A stretch of DNA of 64,000 bases, taken from Massilia sp. PDC64 (lineage in GTDB: Bacteria > Pseudomonadota > Gammaproteobacteria > Burkholderiales > Burkholderiaceae_D). Position 1 is the stretch's first letter; the number at the start of each line of letters is the position of its first letter. This document shows, piece after piece, positions 45,090-54,024 of this stretch. A program made the translations under genes and the position numbers. The notes under the pieces are model-generated. The model was not told the DNA's origin. It searched no databases and was given only the letters and a program-made list of their open reading frames with translations. The stretch covers positions 434,001 to 498,000 of the forward strand of contig NZ_FMZS01000002.1 in the NCBI RefSeq assembly GCF_900101265.1, in the 5' to 3' direction.

Positions 45090-47321
45090 ATGAAATTTCA
45101 CCGGAAGGGCATTGTCGCCGTCGTTGCACTGTCGTCGCTGTTGATGTCGTTCAGCGCACACGCGGACTGGGCCCAATCCACCGATCCGCTGGTCGTCCAG
45201 CCCGCGCCCGCGAACGGCGCCGTGCAGGCACAGAACCCGCCGAGCTTTGCCTGGGCGCGACATCCGTCCGGCCCGGCCAGCTACGAGATCGAGATCACCC
45301 CGACGGGCGGCTCGCCGGTGAAGGCGACGGTCGACCGCAACTGGTATCTGCCGACCAAGGCGCTGGCACTGGGCAATTACACGTGGCGCGTGCGCCCGGC
45401 CGGTTCGAGCGAATGGTCGAGCCCGCGTGCGTTCGCGATCACGAGCAAGTCGACCACGTTCGAAGTGCCCGACAACGCTACCCTGCGTTCGCGCATCCTG
45501 AACAAGGCGCGTCCCCGCTCGCTGGCCCCGTCCTTCACGGCGTACTCGACGTGGAGCTCGGCCAAGAAGAGCGACCTGGATCCGTACGTCAGCCGCCTGA
45601 TCAACGAAGTCAAGCTGCAGATGACGGCGCTGCCCGACCTGTCGGACGCGCGCTGGCCGATCGCCATCACGACGCCGTTGACGGCGCAGATGGCGTCGCA
45701 GCAGACCGACGTGCGCAACCGCATCAACGAATCGTCGCGCCAGCTGGAAGCGGCCGCCGTGCTGTGGCGCCTGAAGAAGGATCCGGTCCACCTGGCCGAA
45801 GCGCTCAAGCGCGGCGACCAGCTGGCATCGCTGAACCCGACCGGCCCCACCAGCTACGCCAACCAGGACCAGGCGACGCGCCAGATCGCGCTGTCGCTGC
45901 TGAAGGGCATGGACCTGCTCGCCGGCGACCTGGACGCGACCCGCAAGGCCAAGTGGCTCGCCGTCGTCAAGACGCGCGTGACCGAAATGTACGGCAGCAT
46001 CGCGGGCGACAACGGCCGCCTCGACCAGTACCCGTTCGATTCGCACGGCAATACGCTGATGATCTACATGGCCCTGATCTCGACCCTGGCGCTGGGCGAC
46101 ATCCCGGAAGCGCAGACGTGGTTCGACTTCACGTTCCGCGCCTACGTGAACAACCCGTCGCCGTGGTCGGGTTCGGAAGGCGGCTATGCCAACGGCACCG
46201 CATACGCCGAGTATGCGGCCGGCTACATGACCGCGCTGTGGGACCCGATCGTCCAGGCGACCGGCGTGAACCTGTACGCCAAGCCGTGGACGCTGGGCTT
46301 CCTCGACTTCGCGACGCAGTTCACGCCGCCGGGTTCGAAGGTCCATGCCTTCGGCGACGGTTCCGAGACGAAGCCGGATCCGCGTGTGTTCCGTGCCTTT
46401 GCCAACCGCATGGTATCGCCGCGCGCGGCCTGGTACGTGGCCAACCTTCCGGGCCTCGAGGATTCGCTGTCCGTCGTCGAAGCCCCGTACCCGATGCCGG
46501 TGACCGGCACGTCGGTGAAGATTCCCCCGTCGAACTCGGCCTACTACCCGAGCACCGGCTGGGTGGCGATGCACAGCGACATCGGCTCGACGAACCGCAC
46601 GTCGTTCTACTTCAAGTCCAGCCCGTACGGCTCGTTCAACCACAGCCACGGCGACCAGAACGGCCTGTTGCTGTCCGTGGCCGGCCAGCCGCTGCTGGTC
46701 AAGGCCGGCTGGTACGACTGGTACGGTTCGCCGCTGTGGACCGACTGGTACCACCAGACCAAGTCGCAGAACGCGGTGACGTTCGACGGCGGCAAGGGCC
46801 AGATGGTGGGCGGCTACCGCGAGCAGCTGCAGCGTAACGGCCGCGTCACCGGCTTCTCGGCCCAGTCGTCCTACGACTACGCCGAAGGCGACGCGACCCC
46901 GTCGTACGGCGGCCAGCTGACGATGGCCAAGCGCCAGATCTGGTACCTGCACGGCCAGGACGCCATGGTCGTGCGCGACAAGCTGCAGGCCGTCGTGGCC
47001 CACACCTACGAGTGGAACTTCCACGCGCCGGTGGCGATGACGGTCGAGAGCCCGTCGAGCGTGAAGATCGCGGCGGGCGGCCAGTCGGTGTGCCTGCGCG
47101 ACCTGAACGGCAACGCGCCGTTCGCCAAGTGGAGCGGTCCGGCGGCGAAGTCCGGCGTGACGGAAGACCACGGTGCGTTCTACCTGAAGAACGATGGCAA
47201 GTCGGTGGCCGAGTTCCTCGTGCTGATCGACGTCGGCTGCAAGCGTCCGGCCACGAAGGTCGCCACGTCGGGCACGACCCGCACGCTGACCGTCGGTTCG
47301 CAGTCGGTGAACCTGAACTGA
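45090..47321 (+). CDS. Secreted heparinase II/III-like polysaccharide lyase (DUF4962 type)
   Basis: 743 residues. The signal peptide ends at SFSAHA (about residue 25). A fibronectin-like N-domain (PPSFAWARHPSGPASYEIEI) is followed by an alpha/alpha-toroid (with DLLAGDLDATRKAKWLAVV). The C-terminal beta-sandwich contains FNHSHGDQNGLLLSVAGQPL and SQNAVTFDGGKGQ, the heparinase II/III catalytic-face pattern. It probably cleaves uronate-containing polysaccharide in the periplasm or outside. CGGAGC precedes the ATG. Substrate inferred only; it may trim or turn over the EPS made here. Confidence 0.85.
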   Translation: MKFHRKGIVAVVALSSLLMSFSAHADWAQSTDPLVVQPAPANGAVQAQNPPSFAWARHPSGPASYEIEITPTGGSPVKATVDRNWYLPTKALALGNYTWRVRPAGSSEWSSPRAFAITSKSTTFEVPDNATLRSRILNKARPRSLAPSFTAYSTWSSAKKSDLDPYVSRLINEVKLQMTALPDLSDARWPIAITTPLTAQMASQQTDVRNRINESSRQLEAAAVLWRLKKDPVHLAEALKRGDQLASLNPTGPTSYANQDQATRQIALSLLKGMDLLAGDLDATRKAKWLAVVKTRVTEMYGSIAGDNGRLDQYPFDSHGNTLMIYMALISTLALGDIPEAQTWFDFTFRAYVNNPSPWSGSEGGYANGTAYAEYAAGYMTALWDPIVQATGVNLYAKPWTLGFLDFATQFTPPGSKVHAFGDGSETKPDPRVFRAFANRMVSPRAAWYVANLPGLEDSLSVVEAPYPMPVTGTSVKIPPSNSAYYPSTGWVAMHSDIGSTNRTSFYFKSSPYGSFNHSHGDQNGLLLSVAGQPLLVKAGWYDWYGSPLWTDWYHQTKSQNAVTFDGGKGQMVGGYREQLQRNGRVTGFSAQSSYDYAEGDATPSYGGQLTMAKRQIWYLHGQDAMVVRDKLQAVVAHTYEWNFHAPVAMTVESPSSVKIAAGGQSVCLRDLNGNAPFAKWSGPAAKSGVTEDHGAFYLKNDGKSVAEFLVLIDVGCKRPATKVATSGTTRTLTVGSQSVNLN

Positions 47322-47380
47322 CCCAGGCGTCACCTGGGCCCGCCACGCGCCGTGCTACACTCGGCGCGCTGGCGCGACAG

Positions 47381-47415
47381 TCCTCCCGGACCTTGCGTCC
47401 GCGGAGGATTTTTTT
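47381..47415 (+). terminator. Strong intrinsic terminator between the lyase and GT14 genes
   Basis: Stem TCCTCC-CGGAC/GTCCG-C-GGAGGA (47381-47391 with 47397-47408, one bulged C), loop CTTGC, then T7 (47409-47415). A second hairpin CCCAGG/CCTGGG lies just after the lyase stop (47323-47339). The T-run ends 12 bp before the next ATG. Confidence 0.88.
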
Positions 47416-47427
47416 CGTTCACGAGAC

Positions 47428-48285
47428 ATGACGACACAGGTATTCCTGATCCAGGCGCACAAGGACCTGGACCAGCTCAATGCGCTGGTCGAGCAGCTGC
47501 GCGACGACGAGTTCCTCGTGTACGTGAACCTCGACCGCAAATGCGCGCTCGACCCGGCCGCCGTGCACCCGTCCGCGCGCCAGGTCAGGCATCGCGTCGA
47601 TGTCCACTGGGGCACGTTCAGCCAGGTGCAGGCCGTGCTCAATTCGCTGGAACAGATCGTGGCCGAGGTGCCCGACTTCGACAAGGTCGTCTTCCTGTCC
47701 GCGCAGGATTTCCCGCTGCTGTCGAACGCGCGCCTGAAAGACGCGCTGGCGCGCCACGTGGATCATGAGCTGCTGGACACGGTCGCCATCGGCGACGAAC
47801 CGGGCCAGTGGGCCGCCGGCTTCCGCTACCAGTATTTCCATCGCGAGGACGGCCCGCGCCCGCTGCGCTGGGCCTGCCGCATCGCCAACCGCGCGATGCG
47901 CGCGACGGGCGTTTCGCGCCGCCTGCCGGGCGGGATGCGGCCGTACGGCGGCTCGTCGTGGTGGGCGTTGTCACGGGCCTGCGTGCAGGACATCCTCGCA
48001 CGCGTCGCGCGCGACCCCGGCCTCGTGCGCTTCTTCCGCCGCTGCGCGTGTCCGGACGAGATGTTCTTCCAGACCCTCGTGATGAACTCGCCGTTCGCGC
48101 CCCGCGTGCTGGGCCAGAACTTCCGCTACGTCCAGTGGCCCGAGCACGGCGCCCGCAACCCCAAGATCCTCGACGAGGGCGACTTCGACCGCATCGCCGC
48201 GTCGCGCGCCCACTTCTGCCGCAAGATCGACAGCGAGGCCAGCGCCGCGCTGCTGCCGCGCCTGCGCGCGCTCAGGGGCGCTTAA
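47428..48285 (+). CDS. Core-2/I-branching-type beta-1,6-N-acetylglucosaminyltransferase-like (GT14)
   Basis: 285 residues. The N-terminus QVFLIQAHKDLDQLNALVEQ, then FLVYVNLDRK, DKVVFLSAQDFPLL, PYGGSSWWALSR and CPDEMFFQTLVMNSPF are the GT14 pattern: a DXD-less GT-A-like enzyme with catalytic Glu in PDEMFFQ. It would add a branching sugar, GlcNAc or xylose in known members. The ATG lies only 12 bp after a strong terminator and has no good ribosome site, so expression depends on read-through or on a promoter within the terminator. Confidence 0.85.
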   Translation: MTTQVFLIQAHKDLDQLNALVEQLRDDEFLVYVNLDRKCALDPAAVHPSARQVRHRVDVHWGTFSQVQAVLNSLEQIVAEVPDFDKVVFLSAQDFPLLSNARLKDALARHVDHELLDTVAIGDEPGQWAAGFRYQYFHREDGPRPLRWACRIANRAMRATGVSRRLPGGMRPYGGSSWWALSRACVQDILARVARDPGLVRFFRRCACPDEMFFQTLVMNSPFAPRVLGQNFRYVQWPEHGARNPKILDEGDFDRIAASRAHFCRKIDSEASAALLPRLRALRGA

Positions 48286-48359
48286 GGCACGCGCAATTGT
48301 GCGCGCTGACGAGTAAGCTAGAATCGGATTCCATGCGTTGTTCATAAGGCAAGGAATCC

Positions 48360-49568
48360 ATGCGCTCCATCCTCTTTGTCGTCCGCGATCCACTGCCCCC
48401 CATCCGCGCCGACGTGCGCACCCTGTTCGGTACCGAGATGCCCCGCTACGGCGTGGCGACGGAGCTGGTGGGGCAGGGCGGCAGCGGCGACGCATCGCCG
48501 TGGCCGGCCGGCGGCATGCACGTCGTCGGTTCGCTGCGCAGCCGGTTCGCGAGCGTGTGCGCGCCGCTGTGGGACCTGCTGGGCCTCGTGCGCGCGCTGC
48601 GCCACGGCCGGCCCGACTGCATCCAGGTACGCGACAAGATCGCCAGCGGCGTGCTGGGACGCATCGCCGCCGCGCTGCTGCGCGTGCCGTTCCTGTACTG
48701 GATGTCGTTCCCCATCGTGGAAGGCTTCGAAGTCCGGCGCGACGACATTGGTGCCCACGGTCGTGGGCTGAAATGGATGGGGCATGCGCTGCGCGCGTGG
48801 GCGTCGCGCGTCGCCATCTACCGCTTCGTGCTGCCCGGCGCGCGCCATGTGTTCGTGCAAAGCGATGCGATGGCCGACTGGCTCGCGGCGAAAGGATTCG
48901 ACCGGTCGAAGATGACGGCCGTGCCGATGGGCGTGGACGCGACCCTGTTCGACCGCGCCCGCGTGGAACCCGTCGACGACCCGCGCCTGGACGGCCGCCG
49001 CGTCGTGCTGTACCTGGGCCGCATCGCGCGCTCGCGCCGGTCCGACTTCCTGCTCGACGTGGCAGAAAAACTCCGTGAAAAGAATCCCGACGTGCTGCTC
49101 GTGATCGCGGGCGACGCCCCGTCCGACGACGAGATGGCGTGGATGCGCCGCGAAATCGCGCGACGCGGCCTCGACGACCACGTGCTGCTGACGGGCTGGC
49201 TGCCCCAGCGCACGGCGCTCGGCTATGCCGTGCGGGCCGAGGTGGGCCTGTCGCCGATCCCGCGCGGCACCCTGTTCGACGTGTCGTCGCCCACGAAGCT
49301 CGTGGAATACCTGGCGCTCGGCATTCCCAGCGTCGCCAACGATATTCCCGACCAGAAACTTGTCATCGACGAGAGCGGAGCCGGCCTGTGCGTGCCGATG
49401 GAGGCGGCGCCGTTTGCCGACGCCGTGCTGCAATTGTTACATGACCCGGCGCTTGCGGCAGAGTTCGCGTTACGTGGGCCACCGTACGTAACGAGCCACC
49501 GCACGTATGATATTCTTGGTAACAATGTTGCAAAAATTTACAAGAACATCCTGACGGGGTCGAAGTAA
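48360..49568 (+). CDS. Glycosyltransferase family 4
   Basis: 402 residues. The GT-B C-domain has VLYLGRIARSRRSDFLLDVA, DDHVLLTGWLPQRTALGYAV and SSPTKLVEYLALGIPSVAND, ending with DESGAGLCVP. The N-domain binds the acceptor. AAGG lies just before the ATG inside a 7 bp inverted repeat (GGATTCC 48326-48332 with GGAATCC 48353-48359) that could hide the ribosome site. It is followed after 2 bp by the CapK-like gene. Confidence 0.88.
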   Translation: MRSILFVVRDPLPPIRADVRTLFGTEMPRYGVATELVGQGGSGDASPWPAGGMHVVGSLRSRFASVCAPLWDLLGLVRALRHGRPDCIQVRDKIASGVLGRIAAALLRVPFLYWMSFPIVEGFEVRRDDIGAHGRGLKWMGHALRAWASRVAIYRFVLPGARHVFVQSDAMADWLAAKGFDRSKMTAVPMGVDATLFDRARVEPVDDPRLDGRRVVLYLGRIARSRRSDFLLDVAEKLREKNPDVLLVIAGDAPSDDEMAWMRREIARRGLDDHVLLTGWLPQRTALGYAVRAEVGLSPIPRGTLFDVSSPTKLVEYLALGIPSVANDIPDQKLVIDESGAGLCVPMEAAPFADAVLQLLHDPALAAEFALRGPPYVTSHRTYDILGNNVAKIYKNILTGSK

Positions 49569-49570
49569 CG

Positions 49571-50857
49571 ATGTCGATGTGGACCTACTCGCTGAAGTGC
49601 TCGCTGCGTTCGCTCGTGCGCGAAGTGGTCCGCAACGTCTGGGGCAGGGCGTTCGTGTATCCCGGTCTCGTCGCGAACGAACGGTCGCGCGAGGCGCTGG
49701 CCGCGTACGTCGCGCGGCGCGCGCGCCAGGTCGGCGTCCCGCTGGACGGCGACGGCACGTCGCTGCCGCGGCTGGCCCCCGGCAGCGCCATGCTGACGAA
49801 GGCCGAGGTGCGCCAGCATCCGGAAAAGCTCGTGCGCCCGCGCGGCCCCGGCTCGTGGATCCGCACGACCATCAGGACGAGCGGCACGTCCGGCTCGCCG
49901 CTGACCATCGTGCAGTCGCTCGGCAACCTCGTGCGCGAGGAAGGGTTCATTCACCGTCAGCTGCAATGGATAGGCTGGCGCCGCGGCCAGCCGCGCGCGT
50001 GGATCCGCGGCGACATCGTCTGCCCCGACCATCCGCAGGACGGCCGCTACTGGTGCCGCGACTGGGTGGGCAACATGCTCATGATGTCCTCGTACCATTT
50101 GTCGAACGAGACGATCGGCCGCTACATCGATGAACTGGAACGCTTCGATCCCGTCGTTATCCACGCCTACCCGTCGTCGATCGCGGCGCTGGCCGCCTGG
50201 CTGAAAGCGGCGGGCCGCACCTACCGCGGACGTGCCCTGCGCGGCGTGATGACGTCGTCCGAGACGCTGGCGCCGGACGTGCGTGCGGCGGTCGAGCAGG
50301 CGTTCGGCGTGAAGGTGTTCGACTGGTACGGCCAGGCCGAGCGCGTGGCCGCCATCGGCACGTGCGAGGAGGGGCGGTACCACGTGCTGACGGATTATTC
50401 CGGCGTCGCCCTGCTCGAGACCGACGGGGAGGCGTGCGAACTGGTCGGCACGTCGCTGAACAATGCCGCGATGCCGCTCGTGCGCTACCGGACGGGCGAT
50501 ACCGTGATCCCGGACGGCGAACCTTGCCCGTGCGGCCGGGTGTTTCCGACGATTAAGGCCGTGATCGGGCGCCAGGAAAAGATCGTCACCTTGCCGGACG
50601 GGCGCATCATCGCGCGCCTGGACCGGATCTTCCAGGGCCACGACCGGCACCTCGTCGAAGGGCAGGTGCTGTACCGTGGCGACGCCGAGTTCGTGCTGCG
50701 CGTCGTGACGGCCGACGGGTTTTCCGATGCGGACGAACGGGCGCTGGTCGACAAGTTCCTGCTGCGCGTGCCCGGCGTGAACGTCCGGGTCGAGCGGGTG
50801 GCGGCGATCCCGCGCGGGCCGAACGGCAAGTTCGAGTTCATCGCCATCGAAAGTTGA
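49571..50857 (+). CDS. CapK/PaaK-like adenylate-forming enzyme
   Basis: 428 residues. IRTSGTSGSPLTIVQS (near 100-115) is the phosphate-binding loop of phenylacetate-CoA ligase relatives; VMTSSETLAPDVRAAVEQAF and DWYGQAERVAAIGTCEEGRY give the adenylation core. PLVRYRTGDTVIPD and CPCGRVFPTIKAVIGRQEK are the hinge region, with a CPCG pair. CapK-like members occur in capsule and EPS loci and may activate an acyl or amino acid for decorating the polymer. Substrate unknown. Confidence 0.87.
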   Translation: MSMWTYSLKCSLRSLVREVVRNVWGRAFVYPGLVANERSREALAAYVARRARQVGVPLDGDGTSLPRLAPGSAMLTKAEVRQHPEKLVRPRGPGSWIRTTIRTSGTSGSPLTIVQSLGNLVREEGFIHRQLQWIGWRRGQPRAWIRGDIVCPDHPQDGRYWCRDWVGNMLMMSSYHLSNETIGRYIDELERFDPVVIHAYPSSIAALAAWLKAAGRTYRGRALRGVMTSSETLAPDVRAAVEQAFGVKVFDWYGQAERVAAIGTCEEGRYHVLTDYSGVALLETDGEACELVGTSLNNAAMPLVRYRTGDTVIPDGEPCPCGRVFPTIKAVIGRQEKIVTLPDGRIIARLDRIFQGHDRHLVEGQVLYRGDAEFVLRVVTADGFSDADERALVDKFLLRVPGVNVRVERVAAIPRGPNGKFEFIAIES

Positions 50858-50925
50858 AGCGTGCGCGCGGCGGGAAAATCGTGATGTATTATCGAAATAT
50901 TGTCCAATTTATAAGGGCTTGACCG

Positions 50926-52032
50926 TTGGAACGACCAGCACAGATGCGGACGAAAGCCCCGCCACGGGTCCTGATGGTCGGCACCGCGCTCGACGGCAGG
51001 GGCGGGGTGGCGGCGGTCGTGTCCGTGCTGCGCCGTCATGGCCTGTTCGAGCGCGAGTCGGTGCGCTACGTGGCGACCCACCGCGACGGCTCGCCGCTCG
51101 TGAAGGCGCGCATGCTGCTTTCCGGGTTCTGGCAGACGCTCGTCACCTGCGTGGTCCGGCATCCGGCCATCGTCCACGTGCACGCGGCGTCGCACGCGAG
51201 CTTCCTGCGCAAGTCCCTCGTGCTGCTGATCGCGCGGGTGGCCGGCTGTCAGACCATTTTCCACCTGCACGGCGGCGGCTTCCGCACCTTTGCCACCGAA
51301 GAAGCCGGTTCCCTGCTGCGGCGCTGGATCCGCCACACGCTGGAAGCGAGTTCGCGCGTGATCACCCTGTCCGAGGGCTGGGCCCAGTTCGTGCACGCGT
51401 TCGCGCCGCGCGCCCGCGTGGCCGTCGTGCCGAATGCCGTGCCGCTGCCGGCGCTGCCGGCCGTCGACACGGCCGTGCCCGGCCGCATCCTGTTCCTCGG
51501 CCGGCTGGAAGCGGCCAAGGGCGTGTATGAATTGCTGGAAGCGGGCGCGCGCCTCATGCGCGAAGCGTCCGGCCCCACGCCGCTGCGTCTCGTGTTCGGC
51601 GGCGAAGGCGATGCGCAAGGCCTGCGCCGGCGCGCGGCCGAACTGGGCATCGCCGAGCGCATCGAACTGCTCGGCTGGGTCGGCCCCGAGGCGCGCGATG
51701 CCGAACTGGCGAAGGCCAGCGTGTTCTGCCTGCCTTCCCACGCGGAAGGCTTGCCCATGTCGATGCTGGAAGCGATGGCGGCGCGCAAGGCCGTCGTGGC
51801 GACACATGTCGGAGGTATTCCGGAAACCCTGCGCGACGGCGACAACGGCCTCCTGGTGCCGCCGCGCGACGAACGGGCGCTTGCCAGAGCGCTTGCACGA
51901 CTCCTGGGCGACACCGCCCTGCGCGACCGGCTGGCGGAACGTGCGCGCGCAACCATCGAACAACAATACTCAACCGAGGTGGTGTGCGGGCAACTGTCCG
52001 CGATCTACCGTGAACTGGCGGGGGCACGATGA
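50926..52032 (+). CDS. Glycosyltransferase family 4
   Basis: 368 residues from TTG 50926, or 362 from ATG 50944 (MRTKAPPRVLMVG). GT-B: VLMVGTALDGRGGVAAVVSV at the N-terminus. The C-domain has GRILFLGRLEAAKGVYELLE and CLPSHAEGLPMSMLEAMAAR with the E-x7-E motif. An A/T-rich 68 bp gap upstream may hold a promoter. It overlaps the next gene by 4 bp (ATGA). Confidence 0.88.
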   Translation: MERPAQMRTKAPPRVLMVGTALDGRGGVAAVVSVLRRHGLFERESVRYVATHRDGSPLVKARMLLSGFWQTLVTCVVRHPAIVHVHAASHASFLRKSLVLLIARVAGCQTIFHLHGGGFRTFATEEAGSLLRRWIRHTLEASSRVITLSEGWAQFVHAFAPRARVAVVPNAVPLPALPAVDTAVPGRILFLGRLEAAKGVYELLEAGARLMREASGPTPLRLVFGGEGDAQGLRRRAAELGIAERIELLGWVGPEARDAELAKASVFCLPSHAEGLPMSMLEAMAARKAVVATHVGGIPETLRDGDNGLLVPPRDERALARALARLLGDTALRDRLAERARATIEQQYSTEVVCGQLSAIYRELAGAR

Positions 52033-53990
52033 TGAGCGAAGCGACAGGGATGGTCTGGCTGGTCAACCGATTGCGCTGTATGTCCGTGGCCGAGGTCGGC
52101 TACCGGATCCAGCAGGCGGCGGTCACGCGCGTGGCGAAGCGCATGCGCGCCCGCGCGGCGCCGCCGCTGCCCCGGGCCCGGACGTTCAACGTCCACGGGT
52201 CGCCGACCCTGTCGCAGGCCGAGCGCGACGCGCTGCTGGCCGACGCCGACAGCATCTGCGCCGGCCACGTCGTGCTGTTCGCCAACCGCCGGTTCGACGT
52301 CGGCCTGCCGCCCGTGTGGAACCGCGATCCGGACAGCGGCGTCGTGGGGCCCAGCATCTTTGCCGGCGACATCACGATCACGAACCGCGACCAGGTCGGC
52401 GACATCAAGCACGTGTGGGAACTGAACCGCCACCTGCACCTCGTGCGTCTCGCGCAGGCGTGGGCGTGTACGTCCGACGTGGCCTGGCTGCACGCGCTGC
52501 AGACGCAACTGCGCAGCTGGCTCGACCAGTGTCCGCCGCTCGTCGGCCCCAACTGGACGAGCTCGCTGGAACTGGGCATCCGCCTCATCAACTGGGGCCT
52601 CGTGTGGCAGCTGATCGGCGGCGAGGGCAGCGGCCTGTTCGCGGGCGAGGAGGGCCAGCGCCTGCGCGCCGACTGGCTCGACTCGATCCACGCCCACTGC
52701 AGCGCGATCGCGCGACATCTGTCCCGCCATTCGTCGGCCAACAACCACCTGATCGGCGAACTGGCCGGCCTGTACGTGGGCGCGTCGATCTGGCCGTGCT
52801 GGAAGGCGTCGGGCGCATGGCTGGAACAGGCCCGGCGCGAACTGGAGCACGAAGCGCAGGCGCAGTTCTCGCGCGACGGCGTGAACCGCGAGCAGGCGTT
52901 CGCGTACCACATCTTTTCATCCGAATTCCTGTTCGTGGCGGGCCTCGTCGGCCAGGCCTGCGACCACCCGTTCTCGCGCGCTTACTGGACCGCCTTGCTG
53001 CGCGCATTGCGTTTCCTGCGCTCCGTGCGCGACGTGGGCGGCAACGTGCCGATGGTCGGCGACGCGGACGACGGCATCGTGTTCCGGCTGGATGCGCCCG
53101 GCAGCGACCGAGCCGAACAATTGCTGGCGCTGGGCGACGCCGTGCTGCGCCGCATGCAGACGAACCATCCGGGCGTGCGCTGGCTGCTGCACACGTTGCC
53201 CGGCAAGCGGCCGGAGGCGGATCCGCACGAGTCCGAGACGGGCTGGGCGTTCCCGGACGGCGGCTACCTGCTGTTCGGTTCGCACTTCGGCGAACCCGAC
53301 GAGATCAAGGGCATGGTCGATTGCGGCCCGCTGGGCTATCTGGGCATTGCCGCCCACGGTCACGCGGATGCGCTGGCGCTGACCCTCTCGGTGGGCGGCG
53401 AAGAGTGCCTCGTCGACCCCGGCACGTATTCGTACTGGCAGGAACACAAGTGGCGCGACTATTTCCGCGGCACGTCGGCGCACAATACGGTGCGTATCGA
53501 CGGGCTCGACCAGTCGGTGTCCGGCGGGCGCTTCATGTGGCTGAAAAAGGCGCGGGCCTCGATCGAGCGCATGCCGCAATCGCCGCACGAGTTCGATTTC
53601 CGCGGTTCGCACGACGGCTATGAACGGCTGGCGGACCCCGTCCGGCACATGCGCAGCGTCCGCTTCGACGCCGCCAGCGCGACCCTCACCGTGCGCGACG
53701 AGATCGCCGCAAAGAAACATCACCAGGTCGAGCTGTTCTGGCATTTCGCGCCCGGACTGGACGTCCGGCTGAACAGTGTCGGCCTGCACGTGCGGGGCAA
53801 GCGCTTTGCCATGCAGATGCATGCGCACGGCGCGGACCTGAAGCTGGAACTGGTGCGTGGCAACGAAAATCCGCCGCTCGGCTGGTACTCGCGCTGCTAT
53901 GAAAGCAGGCAGCCGTGCGACGTTCTGAAGATCAGCACCGTATCGTCCGCCGTTCCGGTCGAGTGCAAGTTTACAATAACGTTTTTCTAA
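52029..53990 (+). CDS. Heparinase II/III family protein (no signal peptide)
   Basis: 653 residues. An alpha-helical N-domain (WTSSLELGIRLINWGLVWQL, SSANNHLIGELAGLYVGASI) and a beta-sandwich C-domain with GIAAHGHADALALTLSVGGE, VDPGTYSYW and GTSAHNTVRIDGLDQS form the complete heparinase II/III pattern. The start MMSEATGMVWLVNRLRCMSV has no cleavable signal, unlike the lyase at 45090. In EPS loci such proteins may edit or release the polymer. It overlaps the preceding transferase and is followed 34 bp later by wecB. Confidence 0.86.
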   Translation: MMSEATGMVWLVNRLRCMSVAEVGYRIQQAAVTRVAKRMRARAAPPLPRARTFNVHGSPTLSQAERDALLADADSICAGHVVLFANRRFDVGLPPVWNRDPDSGVVGPSIFAGDITITNRDQVGDIKHVWELNRHLHLVRLAQAWACTSDVAWLHALQTQLRSWLDQCPPLVGPNWTSSLELGIRLINWGLVWQLIGGEGSGLFAGEEGQRLRADWLDSIHAHCSAIARHLSRHSSANNHLIGELAGLYVGASIWPCWKASGAWLEQARRELEHEAQAQFSRDGVNREQAFAYHIFSSEFLFVAGLVGQACDHPFSRAYWTALLRALRFLRSVRDVGGNVPMVGDADDGIVFRLDAPGSDRAEQLLALGDAVLRRMQTNHPGVRWLLHTLPGKRPEADPHESETGWAFPDGGYLLFGSHFGEPDEIKGMVDCGPLGYLGIAAHGHADALALTLSVGGEECLVDPGTYSYWQEHKWRDYFRGTSAHNTVRIDGLDQSVSGGRFMWLKKARASIERMPQSPHEFDFRGSHDGYERLADPVRHMRSVRFDAASATLTVRDEIAAKKHHQVELFWHFAPGLDVRLNSVGLHVRGKRFAMQMHAHGADLKLELVRGNENPPLGWYSRCYESRQPCDVLKISTVSSAVPVECKFTITFF

Positions 53991-54024
53991 CAGCGTTTTT
54001 CCATAACCATAGGGATTGTTTCAA

